From Phlebotomus papatasi (lineage: Eukaryota; Arthropoda; Insecta; Diptera; Psychodidae), in assembly GCF_024763615.1 (NCBI RefSeq), contig NC_077223.1, positions 55,056,627 through 55,120,626 on the forward strand: a stretch of 64,000 bases of DNA. The letters are read 5' to 3'. Under the pieces are notes generated by a model. The model was not told the origin of the DNA, made no database searches, and saw nothing but the letters and a program-made list of their open reading frames with translations. A program made the translations under genes and the position numbers. Below are positions 1 to 11,460 of the stretch, one piece after another (position 1 is the first letter of the stretch; each line of letters opens with the position of its first letter).

Positions 1-2400
1 AGCAAATTCGTCGTCCTACAAAATTATATAAGCCAACTAAAAAGCAATTTCAAATCATCTCAATATGCATTTGGTGTTTTCTCTTGAAACTTGAGTGGCC
101 TCGCGTGATTGCATAGATTCAAATTGCTCCCGCCGTCAGTCAGTCATCTGAGACTTTTCCGACTGCAGACACCCTCACACCTCCCTGACTAGGGTCCCCT
201 CACCAGGCGGGAGATTTTGTCTGCACAAGTGGTGAAATTGTGTGATGTCGTCCAAAAAGATATCGAGCGACTAAGTGAGGGTGAGAAAGTCAACCTCTTT
301 GGAGGGTTATCAATGAGATTTGGTGTGCTTTAGTTTAATATTTACAATAATAATAGCACACGGTTAGAATAAGTCGTAGAATTTTAACTTTCAAATTTAC
401 GAGTGTTTCGAACTTTTCCCAAAAGTTCTACCTTAGTCCGTCATAATAAAACTCGTGTGTTGTTGAATATTTTAAAACTTTGCTCTTGTAAAATTTATAA
501 GAATGTGGTATTTATTCTTTAGAACTTTGGGGATTTTTTTTAATGAATCCTGACATCTTTAAGTCATCAGATAAAGTATTTCAATATTTTTTATCTACTC
601 TCTTACTTTATCTGGTCTTAATCCTTTTTTAAACGACCATCGACGCCTTAGGGCCTCGACAGACCTGAGGATTAGCCGAGGGACGGCTTAGCGTAATTAT
701 ATTCGAAATAATGATTAAACTGCATTTCCATAATTTTCCACTAAGTCGTCTCTCGGCTTAAGTCGTAAGTGTGTCTAGGGCATTACAGTCACTTTCTACC
801 TCCAAGATAAATCTATTACAAAGTTCTCTTTACCAATTGGATATTTTGTAAACTGATTCCGTTAAAGTAGAAAAGAAGGGATGCAATTTTACAATACTTG
901 TTAGGGTCAGTACAATCCAGATTCATAAGTATACTGAAATATGGAGGCCTAGAGTTGGCACTAGCGTATATTATTTGGAATTCTGAACAAATAAATTTTG
1001 AAAATCGGTTTTTGACGATTTAATTAGAATTTATAATTGTGAATTCTAGAATTCTTTGAAGATTATTAAATTTAGATTTATCAAGTTCTAAGAAAACTGA
1101 CTCAACTCTAAACTGGCTTATCCGGAACTCCGAATTTTACCTTATCATACTAACCAAATTATGAAAAAAATGAAGGATTCTTTCTCAAAATGAATTCCTA
1201 ACAAGAAACACTCAAGCCTTTATCAAAATATGACTGGAGAGATTAGCCCCTTTCGGTAGCGTGGAAGGGTTGTGCGACGTGTTTTGAAGAATTGGTTGGG
1301 TAAAGTTCCCAAGTCGTCGAGAGAGTATAGGGCGAGAGACGAGTATATGTGCGACTTTGTGGATCACACATGGAACTCATGGGATGAGCTGTAAATTTAA
1401 TTTGCCTCCTGAAATTGTGGCACCCCCTTTGGGGGTGCATTGCATGCTGAGGAATGCCTGAAGGGTTGGGAAGTGGCAAAAGAGAGGAAACTCGTTAACT
1501 GCCTGCGATTGCCACGGCAACGACGACAATGTAATTTCCGTTCATTCCTCACAATTTCATTATCTGATAGAGACAAAGTTGCACTGTGGAAAATAATCAC
1601 TCAATATATCGCCAAAATTCACAATCAAATTAAATCTCGCCGAAATTGTGTTGACGTGGCTTCGACTGATGTCAGAAATCGTGCTGAAGTACATTTTAGC
1701 CTTAGGACACTTTTTTATAGCAGATTTCATACCTCTCTAACTTCCAGACGCTTTTAGTCTCATTTGTACATTTTTATCACTATTCGTTCATGAATAAAGA
1801 TCTAGGAGAGATTTTATTAAGAATTCTTTAAGAGGAAAGGTAGGTTTTTCAAACTTCTACGACTGAAAGCTGCTTGCCTGGGTTGGTTGAATTTTGGAAC
1901 ACAATTCTAAAACTTTATCCTTATAAAACATTCCAATAAAGCTAATGGTAATCTTTTTAATTGTTCAAATTATTAAATTTTCCCAATACATTACAAAACG
2001 TTGGCAATAATGTATTATGCCCGAATGTTCTAATAATAATTATGCTATAATCTACAAAAGGGAATCTGTTATGTTAGTGCGAATCGAAAGAGAAAGGTCT
2101 TGGAAAAGAAATCTCGGATCCTCTGACAAATTTGACCCGGTTATTAAAACCGGTAACGAACTTTTAAATATCCGAAATTCAATTCTAATACACCACGAAT
2201 ATTTTGTGCGAACTTTCAAGTATAAGTCGCAGTCGGCTCGAATCGATTATTAACCGGTAAAAAAATTATTATTATTTATTTATTTTGATGTACCGGGCTT
2301 TTTTTGCCATTTTGTACCCCCTTCAGTTTACAGATCAGTTTACAAATTTTTATTCAGATTAAATTGTGTATGAGAAATATGACCATTCAGACGCTTCAGT
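1..2400. other. Non-coding stretch, no gene supported
   Basis: I find no open frame with splice sites or a recognisable protein here. Bases 1-330 and about 1,230-1,600 are richer in G+C than their surroundings and are not repeated in the window. An initiator-like TCAGTC lies at 136-141 on the plus strand, but no coding exon follows, so a promoter is only a guess. The rest is plain AT-rich sequence. Confidence 0.5.
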
Positions 2401-2404
2401 CGTT

Positions 2405-2508
2405 TACACCGGGCGGGACTCGAACTCACAACTGTGACAGTTGTGAGTTCGGGGGATCACACCGCCCAAGAGCCGAACGCTCTTACCAATTGCACCACGG
2501 ACCCCCTC
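2405..2508 (-). repeat. tRNA-like repeat (pseudo-tRNA or SINE head)
   Basis: Read on the minus strand, it starts GGGTCCGTGGTGCAATTGG, an A-box-like pol III motif, and ends near a B box, GTTCGAGTC (complement of 2,417-2,425). The would-be acceptor arms do not pair, so it is not a working tRNA. Bases 2,422-2,450 form a perfect 13-bp hairpin with a three-base loop, as if the T-arm region had been duplicated inverted. It is probably a tRNA-derived SINE head or tRNA relic. Confidence 0.5.
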
Positions 2509-2708
2509 GGTAAAAAAATTAAGGGTAAAATTGACCATTTAGGAGGATGTAATTCTTAACTCTCAAAAGTGTTAATTGTGAGTTTTTAAATAATTTTGAG
2601 AGCATTAAGTTTTGAAAAACGCAGCTAATGTTGCTAATAAGACCGCTTGAAAGTTGAATTAGACGAGATTTATTTGGAAGACCTTAAAATTTCTAATAAA
2701 ATCTTGAC

Positions 2709-3240
2709 ATTAACCCTTTAACGACGAGACAGTTTTCGCTGACCAAAAATCAACAATAAAAATGAATCCGATAAACAAAATCAGTAAAAGGTCTTATATC
2801 TAACCTTAGAAAATCTAACAGAGTCTGATACGGTGTATTAGGTGTGATTCCTCCTAATCACACCTATTGTAATCCTCAGATTTTCTCAAAGTGCTCCGAT
2901 CGAGCTGAAATTCACAGGGTATATGTTTTGAACATCCCTGATGCCGAAAATCATAAGCCGGCAATTTCGGGTCCGGCTGCCGTCCGGCCGTCCGTAGTAC
3001 GCAATATCTCTGGTTTGGATAGAGATATCTTCATAATTCTTTTTTTTTCAAAAACCGGTTCTAAATCGGTTAAAAATCACGTTTTGTAGTTTATCTCGAA
3101 ATCTAAGGATGCGATTTTGAATTTTTTATGTTTATCTTGTTGTCCAGAAAATTTAGACCAATTTAAAAAAAAGAAATTAAGACATTCGTCGAACGGTTCT
3201 CGAGATATTTCACTTTAAAGATTTCAATTTTAAGAAAATT
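2709..3240. repeat. Degenerate repeat: CCCTTTAA end plus G-related fragment
   Basis: At 2,713 the sequence TTAACCCTTTAACGACGAGA begins a motif seen again, reversed and diverged, near 41,390 and 42,235. A TTAA followed by CCCTTT suggests a piggyBac-type end. From about 2,840 a hairpin-forming start (TTAGGTGTGATT and its complement), followed by words like those at the start of the G family and a CCGTCCGG tract, marks a diverged relative of the 2-kb G repeat. Confidence 0.4.
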
Positions 3241-3404
3241 TGCTATTAGCGTCAGGCGGGAAAAAAAGCGGGAGAAGAGGCATCAGACAAGCATTCCCCA
3301 TATATATAGCACTTTCTCATTCTCCCTTTCTCTCATTCTCCCTCTCTACATAGTGAGTCTATATTCGAAGATTTGTGAGGTAGCATATAAAATTCACGGT
3401 CCGC

Positions 3405-3645
3405 GACGTCATTCGCGGATCTTCGCGAGGCGCGTTTTTTCGCGGGGCGCGTAATTTTTTTGCGAATTTTCGCGGGGCGCGTAATTTTTCGCGGAGTTTC
3501 GCGGGTCGCGTATTTTTTCGAGAATTTTCTCGGGGCGCGAATTTTTTCGCTGATTTTCGCGGGGCGCGAATTGTTTCGCTGATTTTCACCGGACGTGAGT
3601 TTTTTCGCGGATTTTTGCGGGGCGCGATTTTCTCGGGTCGCTGAC
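3405..3645. repeat. GC-rich minisatellite, about 8 units of 29-30 bases
   Basis: Head-to-tail units built on CGCGGGGCGCG followed by a T-rich half stand out sharply from the AT-rich surroundings. On the minus strand the array is open and reads as a repeating Ala-Pro-Arg-Lys/Asn-Ser-Arg-Lys peptide. I take that as a by-product of a unit length close to a multiple of three, not a gene. Many CpG dinucleotides are retained. Confidence 0.8.
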
Positions 3646-3654
3646 AGAGGTTCT

Positions 3655-3900
3655 CAATTAATGTAAAGTTGAGGCCTCTATCTTTCATAGTTTCCGAGAT
3701 AACCGACTTTAAAGATTTTGTGACACTTTTATGCATTTCTCATCCAATTTTTTTTTATATTCAAGTGAAATTTTGGACATATCAAGCCTGAAAGGGGCTC
3801 AAAATGGACGTAAAGTTTGAGGCCTCTATCTCTGATAGTGTCCGAGATAATCTACTATAAAGATTTTCAGACACTTTTATGCATTTCTCATCCAATTTTC
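3655..3900. repeat. Direct duplication, about 90-base unit
   Basis: Two copies of a segment starting GTAAAGTT(T)GAGGCCTCTA and ending TTCTCATCCAATTTT lie at about 3,662-3,752 and 3,810-3,898. They differ by scattered substitutions and are separated by about 60 bases. There is no coding content. Confidence 0.65.
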
Positions 3901-5911
3901 CTAATTCATTAATAACGATAATAAGTTACATAAAATTTAAACGAAATTTGCATTATTTATGTATAAATATCGTTCAAGTTTGCCACAATCCGAATTTTCA
4001 ACGAAGGAATCGCACCTCTATAAGCTGATCTAGGCTTATCACTGGCTTTTTTATCTCTATGAGCGATAGGGGCAAAAACAGCCCAAAAATTTAAGTAATT
4101 TTTCTGACAATACTAATGAATGAAACTTTTTACTCTAATGAAAAATATTATGTTTGAGTATTGTAGTTTCTTTTTCCAAAACGGTTTTACTTAAAAAAAA
4201 ATTGGAAGTATAAAAAATAATTAAAATCAATTTTCACTATGCGAATTTAAAAATTCGTTTTGAACTTAAATTTTTATTATATAGCAAATAGCTGGAGACC
4301 TGCAAAGAATATCCTGGATTCCTTCAACCTTCTACTTTGCAATTACGTACAAACATTAGAAAAAAAATTTCAGTAGAAAGGAAAAATAATTTTCTTTATG
4401 GGACACCGGTGTTCCAATCGTCCTTAAAGGATTTAATAACAAACGACAACAAATCAGTAATTAATTTGGATTTATATTTAAAGCGTTAATTGAATTGTTA
4501 TGCAGCTGTGCTACTTTTGTAAAAATTTGAAAAGGACTTTAAAATGATTCAGAGTAAAGTTTATTATAGATGGCATAAATATTCAGTTTTTATATAAATA
4601 CAGATTTTTAAAAAAAAATCTACTATTTTATGATTGAATGTACTTAATATGATTCCAGAAATCAAACTTATGATTTTTTAAAATCTGTTTTTAAGTAAAA
4701 ATGAAAGGTTTCCGCGAACTGTCTATAAATTCAGATTTTATAATTATGAATAAATGTGACGAATTGATTAAAGTTTTATGAATGTGAGTGCGAGCACTCT
4801 GCTAATATTCTTTCACCATAATAGTGAAATCTTGAATTTTCGTTAGTCTTTCTATAAATATGGATTCATCAAGATACATTTTCTGAGCTAAAAATTTTAA
4901 CAACTGTATTTTATCACCCCTTATTAAGTCTTATTTCCAGTTTCATGAATAAAAGTCATGTTTTGAGACAAATCCTCCTCTTTAGACATTTAATCATTGT
5001 CCCTTTGGCATCGTTAAGAAGGGTTTCAAATTACGTGCTGGTTCTTCCCTGAAGCCGGAGATGGGCAATTTTCTTTGTCATCTCCTGACCTTCTGGCTCA
5101 TTAAACATATCCACCTACCCATTCTATAACACTGAGCTTTAATTATTTGGCATCTCCCATATACATATAAGCACCAGGTATTTAATCACGTAAAAAAATA
5201 TTTCTCAGCTACAAAAGGTGCTGACAAGTTGAAATCATCTCTCAAGAGAAAAAGTCACAAAAGAATTCATTTAACCACCCATTTTGTGCTAGTCCCCTTC
5301 TTGTAATTAATTCTCAGGGTCTGAAACTCTACCAGGTGTTTCAAAGACACAAAGTTAATACCAAAGAGGAAGTGAACAAGTCATTTGTGCAAGTTTTAAT
5401 TCATTGCTCAAGGCGTGTCAGGTCGCGGTGTCTACGCTTAATTAGGAATATTGAGTATTTTCCAAATACTTCACCTCACACCCCCATTCTATCCCCTCTT
5501 CCATTTAATTCCAATGCTTGACTTAATTCTAATTGACTCCTAAAATCTTTCTTAAACTCCTAGAGATTCAGAGAAAATTCCACCTGCTTTTACCGCGCTA
5601 GCATTCAATTTATTTTGATTGAGTAGGGCTTTAGAATGATGTTTAAAATTACTTGAAAGAAATTTTTCGGTTTATCTTCGTTCACGATTTCATTCAATCT
5701 TTTTTATTTGTCGACCCCGGCATAGAGAGCAACAAATAGTATAATTCACAAATTTTGAATTAAGATAATTTTTCCCAACTTCTTTCCATCCCAATGGATA
5801 ATTACTTTGGAAAAATTTTGAACTCCTAAAATGTCGCGTAAAATTATGTTACTAGTTTGGTCATTTTCTGGAGGAAGTGTTTCTAGCCTAAAGGCCGAAC
5901 GGTAAGACATA
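3901..5911. other. Non-coding stretch, no gene supported
   Basis: AT-rich DNA without a supported exon. Bases 3,990-4,200 have a diverged reversed counterpart at about 41,150-41,300, so part is old repeat. Bases about 4,950-5,540 are unique and richer in G+C. The short frames there have no splice context. Confidence 0.45.
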
Positions 5912-7035
5912 GGGGAAACCGGAGCAGAATTAGCCACGCATAGTTATTAGATAGTGGTATGTTACACTTTGCGTTAGCAAAAATATTGAGGTAATCTTTA
6001 TTAATTTGAATTTAACACCACCCTTCCAATAATTAATCCTAATATTTAACAGACTGATACAAACATATTTCTTTCAAATTATAGGGGAGACTGGGGTAAA
6101 AAGTCACAAATTGAAAATTTGAAAATTCAATATCTTCCAATATAAAAGAGATAGCGGCTTGAATTTTTTTCCATAGATGGCCTCCATAGACCTTCTTCAA
6201 AGTCGTAAGTTTCTTGAAATTCGAACAAGAAATTCAGAAAATAAAAAAAATATTGAAAGTTTTAGCCCTATTTTTGAAATATTTTCCTTGCAACAGATAT
6301 CAATTTTTACCTATTTATTTTCCAAAATTGATGCACTGGTAAGTATTTCCTAAATAATTTGGAATCTTTGAATACGAAACTACTATCTATTTTAGAATTT
6401 TACAAAGATTCTTTTCTCCAGATATCCTTTTTATTAAAAATGACCACTTGGGGTAAAAAGTAACAAAAGGTATGGAGCAAAAAGTAACAAAGACCGAAGC
6501 AATTTCTGACGTCTCACGGCGAGAAGAAACATCATTTCCGCATCTCGTCGCTTTTTGTTTTCATTAGTCAAACGATTAGCAGTCTCTTGTGTGTTTTTTC
6601 TAAAATAGTTTGAAAAGCGCTTTTCTCGTTCAGATAGGGACAACTGTGTTTTAAAAAAGTGAAGAGGAATAAATTTCCTATGAAAATATGTCACCAAGCC
6701 ATTTTTTTTTTTAATTTACGAAAGCTCGTAATAAAGCAAATCAAAATGTTATAATATCCCATACGTTGTACTATTTGCCTCAGCATTTTTGAGAATGGTC
6801 ACAAAATTACCTTTTAGAAAACAGCTAGATAAATGTATTTCCTTAAAAAATAGAGGAAAATGACTTTCACAAAGTTGTAGAGCAGTAAATTTCCTATAAA
6901 ACTGCACTTATTAAAAATTTTTAGGGCGCTAGGGTAGCCTGTAAAAAAATAACATATCTGTTTTGTTACTTTTGCCCCTGTCTCCCCTACGCAATGAAAA
7001 ATTTCATTTGCTGGTTAATTCTGTCCCGGTCACCC
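5912..7035. mobile_element. Short inverted-repeat element (O), interrupted by F1
   Basis: The left end GGGGAAACCGGAGCAGAATT and the right end, read in reverse as GGGTGACCGGGACAGAATTA, match over about 20 bases. Without the 0.9-kb element nested at 6,084-6,987 it would be about 220 bases. There is no coding capacity. It must predate F1. Confidence 0.6.
6084..6987. mobile_element. MITE family F, copy 1 (about 0.9 kb)
   Basis: Starts GGGGAGACTGGGGTAAAAAG and ends with the complement (TTTGCCCCTGTCTCCCC), flanked on both sides by TA. Other copies are at 26,222-27,089, 33,265-34,141 and, reversed and truncated, 37,657-38,438. There is no transposase; the small open frames are not shared between copies. 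TA duplication and ends suggest a non-autonomous Tc1/mariner-like element. Confidence 0.85.
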
Positions 7036-7496
7036 ATGCCAACTTTTAGTCTTGAGTTGAACCTTCCCCGTAATTCGATGTAATAGATATTATTTATAAA
7101 GTTTATTTTTTATTTTACTTTATTTACCTTACTCCTCATCCTCTCCTTCCCATCCAAAACTGTGTTTTGATTAGTTTAAAAAAAAACGTATTTAACGATT
7201 TCTTTCTTTTTGGATATGTTTTGTGTAAACGCAGCTCTTTGATATTCAGCTTTCCAACATCAAGATGACGACTATCAAACACTCGAAAACATCAAAAATA
7301 AAAAATCCTGCTTTGTATAGACTCGTTATTTTCACTTCCAATCATATGGATAATGAAGAGTTGACGTTAAGTAATTAATCTCTTAAAAGCTGATTGAAAT
7401 AATTCTCGAGTTTTTCAGTGTCAAAATCAAACTACTTCGAGAAAATTTCCAAATGTACTGTATCATTCCCAATTTGTATTGTAAATTCAATATATT
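7036..7496. other. Non-coding spacer
   Basis: AT-rich spacer between element O and the first G repeat. No exon, RNA gene or repeat was recognised. Confidence 0.4.
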
Positions 7497-7551
7497 AGGT
7501 GAGATTCTTAACAATATTAGGTGAGATTCTTAACAATCTCACCTACTTATA

Positions 7552-8619
7552 GGGGAAGTGCTTATAATTTTGGACAGTCTGCATATAAGCATCGATATCC
7601 CAAGTTTGAAGTGCGATATTTTCAATACTAATTGACTTTTTTTGTTACTCTCTTTTCAGAAGGATTGTTTAGAAACTTGGCAAGCTATTTATCATCTCAT
7701 TTTTACTAAAATTAGTTTTAATACGTTTAAAAATGAATTGATATGTAGAGGTGAATTTGACTCTTATTTTGGACAACTTGGTTATTAATTTTTACAACTT
7801 GTCTGTAAATTTGGACAGATAATCCGCCTCAACAGGATGCCCATTGTTCTTCATTTTATGAACCAATCTTACCAAGTCCTCTTCCTGTTCATGTAAGGGA
7901 AACGTAGAATGTCACAAGAAGCCCGGAAACTTTCCATATCATTCATTAAAGTGAGTTGACTTCGATACTCCAAGTACGTGCGGATTCGCTCATTCCCTGA
8001 CCTTTCCGGGAGCCTTTCAAGGCATTTCTCGCTACATCTCTTTCGTAGAGATGATGCTCCTTTGTTTCTCCAGGCATTTGTCCAACCTAGTCATCACAAA
8101 AGCTAAAACTTCACGAAATTTCGTGAGAAAAACACCTGTCCAAAATAAGAATCATCACCTCACTGGTGAATGTCTTAAAAAATTTCCCATTTTTCACACG
8201 AAAAATCTAATTCACAAGGCAAATCTCACTTCAGGTCAAATGTACAAATCATCAGTAACGTGAATCAACACAATATTCAATGAATATTCAATAATAGCAC
8301 TCAAAAACAGCGAACAAACTTTGTTAGTACTTCACGAAAACTAAATAAGACTGAAGTAAGCCACGAAGTTCTGTCATATTTCTCGTAAGCAATTGCTCAC
8401 ACTGAATTTTCAACAAAGCAATTTCAACTCAAATCATATTCAAAATTTAACGTATTTAGTGTCAAAATCTTCCAAAAAGAACAAATATTTAGATAGAATT
8501 CATTTTTCATCAAATATTGGAATAAAAATCCATCATTTTAATCAATTTATTTTTAGTGTCCAATGTTATCTTCAAAGTGTCCAAAATAAGAAACTGGACA
8601 AAATTATAAGCACTTACCC
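7552..8619. mobile_element. TA-flanked MITE (H) nested in G copy 1
   Basis: Left end GGGGAAGTGCTTATAATTTT and right end AAAATTATAAGCACTTACCC are complementary, with TA on both sides. The flanks (ACCTACTTA and ATCCTAAC) join up as in the uninterrupted G copies, which fixes the borders to the base. About 1.07 kb. The frame at 8,051-8,263 has no recognisable domain. Confidence 0.85.
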
Positions 8620-10071
8620 TAATCCTAACAAAATCTCATGTCCTCCGATCGGCCCCAAACTTTGCCAGAATGTGTTTTGTTGACACTTCCTGATCACGAA
8701 TATATGGATGGCTAAAAACCGTTCCCGTCCGTCTGTCCGTCCTTCCGTCCGTCCGTCCGGCCGCTCTTTGGAGCTTAATACCTCCTAAACTAAAAGAGAT
8801 ATCGACTTGCGGTTTTCGGCAAAGTTTATATATCGTATGAAAATTGCAACTTGGTGCATTGACCCCCCACCCCTCACCCCTCCTTCCGCCATTTTGAATA
8901 CCCACATTTTTTTGTTTTCTTAATGGCTCCGCCCCTATGGCATCGATCGGGCTCAAATTTTTGTATGTTATAGCCGGGCCTTAGAGCTTTCGATCAATAC
9001 CAAACTTAAGGTTCCCTGACGCCCCTGACCCGAGCTATAAGGGTCCAAAGTAAAATTTCTTAAAATGGCCATAACTCCGGTTATAATTGTCAGAATTTAA
9101 AAATTGAGGGCATTTTGGAAAGCTCTCATGAAATGCTACTTCCCCTTCTAACATCACAAGTTCATTAAACCACAGCTAGGGGCGCTATTTTTAAAAAGAA
9201 GATTTTTCAATTTCCTAAGTTACATAACTCAAAATTCCTTTATGCAATCGGGCTGAAATTTTAGTATTTTGTAGCCGTTGATTATACCTATGAAACAAAA
9301 AAAATACTTAAGTCGATCCATAACCCCTGACTCGAACTATAAGGGGTCAAAGTTCGAACATTGACCGGCCTCTATCTCCGGTTCTAATTAACATAGCGAC
9401 CTAAATTTTACCTTTTTGGTTTCGTCTCAATGAGCACTTTCAGATGGAAGTTCAAAAAGTCACCACAGGTGGAGCTGCGATAGCGTCAAAATTCATCGAA
9501 ATTCAAACTCATTTTTCTCAAAAATTCCTTTGTGTAAGTTAATGAAATTTTAGAGTGTTATAGTTCAGTCAAGGACGTTTCCAAAATGAGGCATAAGTGC
9601 GCTCTGGTTATAAAAGAACCAGAGATATGAGGGGTCAAAGTTCACGAAATTCAAAAAATCATATCTCTGGTTCCATTTGACCGATTTTGATGAATGAGGG
9701 CTTAAACGAAAGATCTCACCAAATTCTACAACTTTCTAGAACATTTAAACTTCGTGGGACCAACACCAGAGGCACCACAGTCGAATAACCAATTTCAATA
9801 TCACATAACCTCAATTATCTCGACTACGACTGAGCCGATTTTGATGATTACTTCGACATAATTGTAGAGTACATTCGTATCTATATTTCGCTCATACATC
9901 ATTTTTCGATCAGATAATGCGATCTGTCCGATTTTACTGTTTAAGTGTGAAAAAATTGACTTTTCCCATAATAAGGCTTTGAAACCACTCAGATATTAAT
10001 TTGACTGCTTCTACTCGACTAAGACACTTAAAATAGGGTTTTAAATGGAAAGTCCCACAAAATACAACAAT

Positions 10072-11116
10072 CACTCAGAAAAAGGCAGTTCTAACTTTGT
10101 ATGGGATTTGCAAAAATGCAGCTCTTGTCTGTAAGAATATTTTAAGAGCCGAATCAACCTAAACATGTCGTGCTTAGAATCAAGAGCTGTTTTCTAAAAC
10201 AGATCAACTAAGAGCTGCCGCGTCTTGAGCGAAAGAGAGAGAGTACCGTCTCTCCAGAGAAAATTTTCAGTGACTTCCAGTGCTGTCAAATGACAGACAA
10301 AATAATTCACAGTGCAATTAATTCGCAAAGTTGTGATTGTTTTCGCGAGTTTTTTCAATAAAATTATAGTGAAAATTGTGGGGAGAAGCCTCTACAAGTA
10401 GTGAAGTGTCTTGTGGTGCAAAAAAATACAGTGCCGATAAGAATTACGTGGAAATTTGGTGAAGTGAAGCTCGAAAAATAGGAAAATATTTTTTCTTGAA
10501 AATTAGAATATTGTGCCCCACGAGCTCGCTCAAGTGTCTGGATTGTTGTGAAAAGGTGGTTTTTTATTTAGAAAAACTTATATAGAGGAAAAATTAAAAG
10601 ATTTTTGTGAGATGGTTCGGGTGAAAAAAAAAATTGTAAACATGTCGGGCATCTCGCTCAGCGATAATCGGATGGAGAAATATCTTCCCAAATGTGAGTT
10701 TTTTTTAGTCAAAAATTGATCAATTTCGCTTGGATTTTAGGAAAACAATAGGGAATGTGAAATATTATAAATTAAGAAGTGTATACGGTGGCATAGGGCA
10801 ACAAAAAACGTGAAATTCTATTGTGTTTTTAATTGTGAGTGTACGTCAAAATTGTTGCGATACAGCAGAAAAAATCTGATACTAGAATCAAAACTCGTTA
10901 TGCTTTGCTCCAAGAACTTGTTAGTACTTAAAATTCTTCCAGAGACTATTTTTGCCATCTCTGAAAATTCAAAGACTGTACGTTCTTGAACCAAAGCATA
11001 TTTTAAAATAAATGCTTTCCTTCAAGTAAAATAGTCTTTAAGCTCAACACACGAATGCCCGTTCTTATATCAAGAGCTAAATTAAGAGCTGTTTCCACAG
11101 AGCTCTTTTCTGAGTG
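10072..11116. mobile_element. Inverted-repeat element (K) carrying a 5'-gene-like segment
   Basis: Ends are CACTCAGAAAA and its complement TTTTCTGAGTG. G copy 3 at about 40,633 has the uninterrupted target, so this 1,045-base block is an insertion, apparently with an AT duplication. AAGAGCT words recur inside both ends. The middle (10,215-10,760) is unlike the ends: it reads like an insect 5' UTR followed by an ATG and a splice donor (see 10,612-10,693). A 2-bp AT duplication is reported for ISL2EU-type elements, but I cannot assign a superfamily. Confidence 0.75.
10612..10693 (+). CDS. Possible first coding exon inside element K
   Basis: ATG at 10,612 opens 27 codons (MVRVKKKIVNMSGISLSDNR, then Met-Glu-Lys-Tyr-Leu-Pro-Lys) and ends in phase 1 at a strong donor, T|GTGAGT. 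About 390 bases upstream are rich in CAGTG and GTGAAA words, as in dipteran 5' UTRs. I find no continuing exon downstream. It could be the first exon of the element's own lost transposase, a captured host exon, or a spurious frame. I do not recognise the peptide. Confidence 0.35.
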
Positions 11117-11460
11117 ATTATTTGATATAGTTGAAGTTCATCAAATGAACACTTGGGGCGCTCTAGTCGAAAAACGAGTTCAGAAACAAACAACCTCGAT
11201 TATCTCGGCTTCTGATTAATCGATGAGGTCAAGTTCTACAGCAAAATTATAGAGATCATTCTGGTTTACATTTCACCCATATATCACTTTTGTGCCAGTT
11301 CATCCAAATCTTTGATATTTTGGTTTAAATAAAAATTTGTATAATTTCACGATTTTGATTCAAAATAACTGAATGGCGTCCCACAACTTCAGATCTAAAT
11401 CGAATTTGCATGTATTCCAAGTTAACTCATGTTAAGAATCTCACCCATATAAGCCGGTTA

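Larger units (their letters stand above)
7497..11460. repeat. Repeat family G, copy 1, with two nested elements
   Basis: Begins with a hairpin-forming TTAGGTGAGATTCTTAAC start (first bases doubled here) and ends AAGAATCTCACCCATATAAG. The body is non-coding and built of related paragraphs of roughly 200 bases. Each has a sentence like AGCTATAAGGGGTCAAAGTT, then ATAACTCCGGTTCTAATT, and there is a TCCG tract near the start. Without the insertions at 7,552-8,619 and 10,072-11,116 it is about 1.9 kb, matching copy 3 at 38,931-40,963. Confidence 0.8.

Noticed and set aside
2405..2508. Functional tRNA gene
   Set aside because: A- and B-box-like motifs are present, but the acceptor stem does not pair and a hairpin replaces the T arm.
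3359..3736. 125-codon minus-strand frame rich in Ala-Pro-Arg-Lys
   Set aside because: It is the translation of a 29-30-base minisatellite, with no start context or splice sites.
8636..8956. Minus-strand 106-codon frame, and a similar one at 39,057-39,284
   Set aside because: Both are translations of the simple TCCG/CCGG tract and start region of repeat G.
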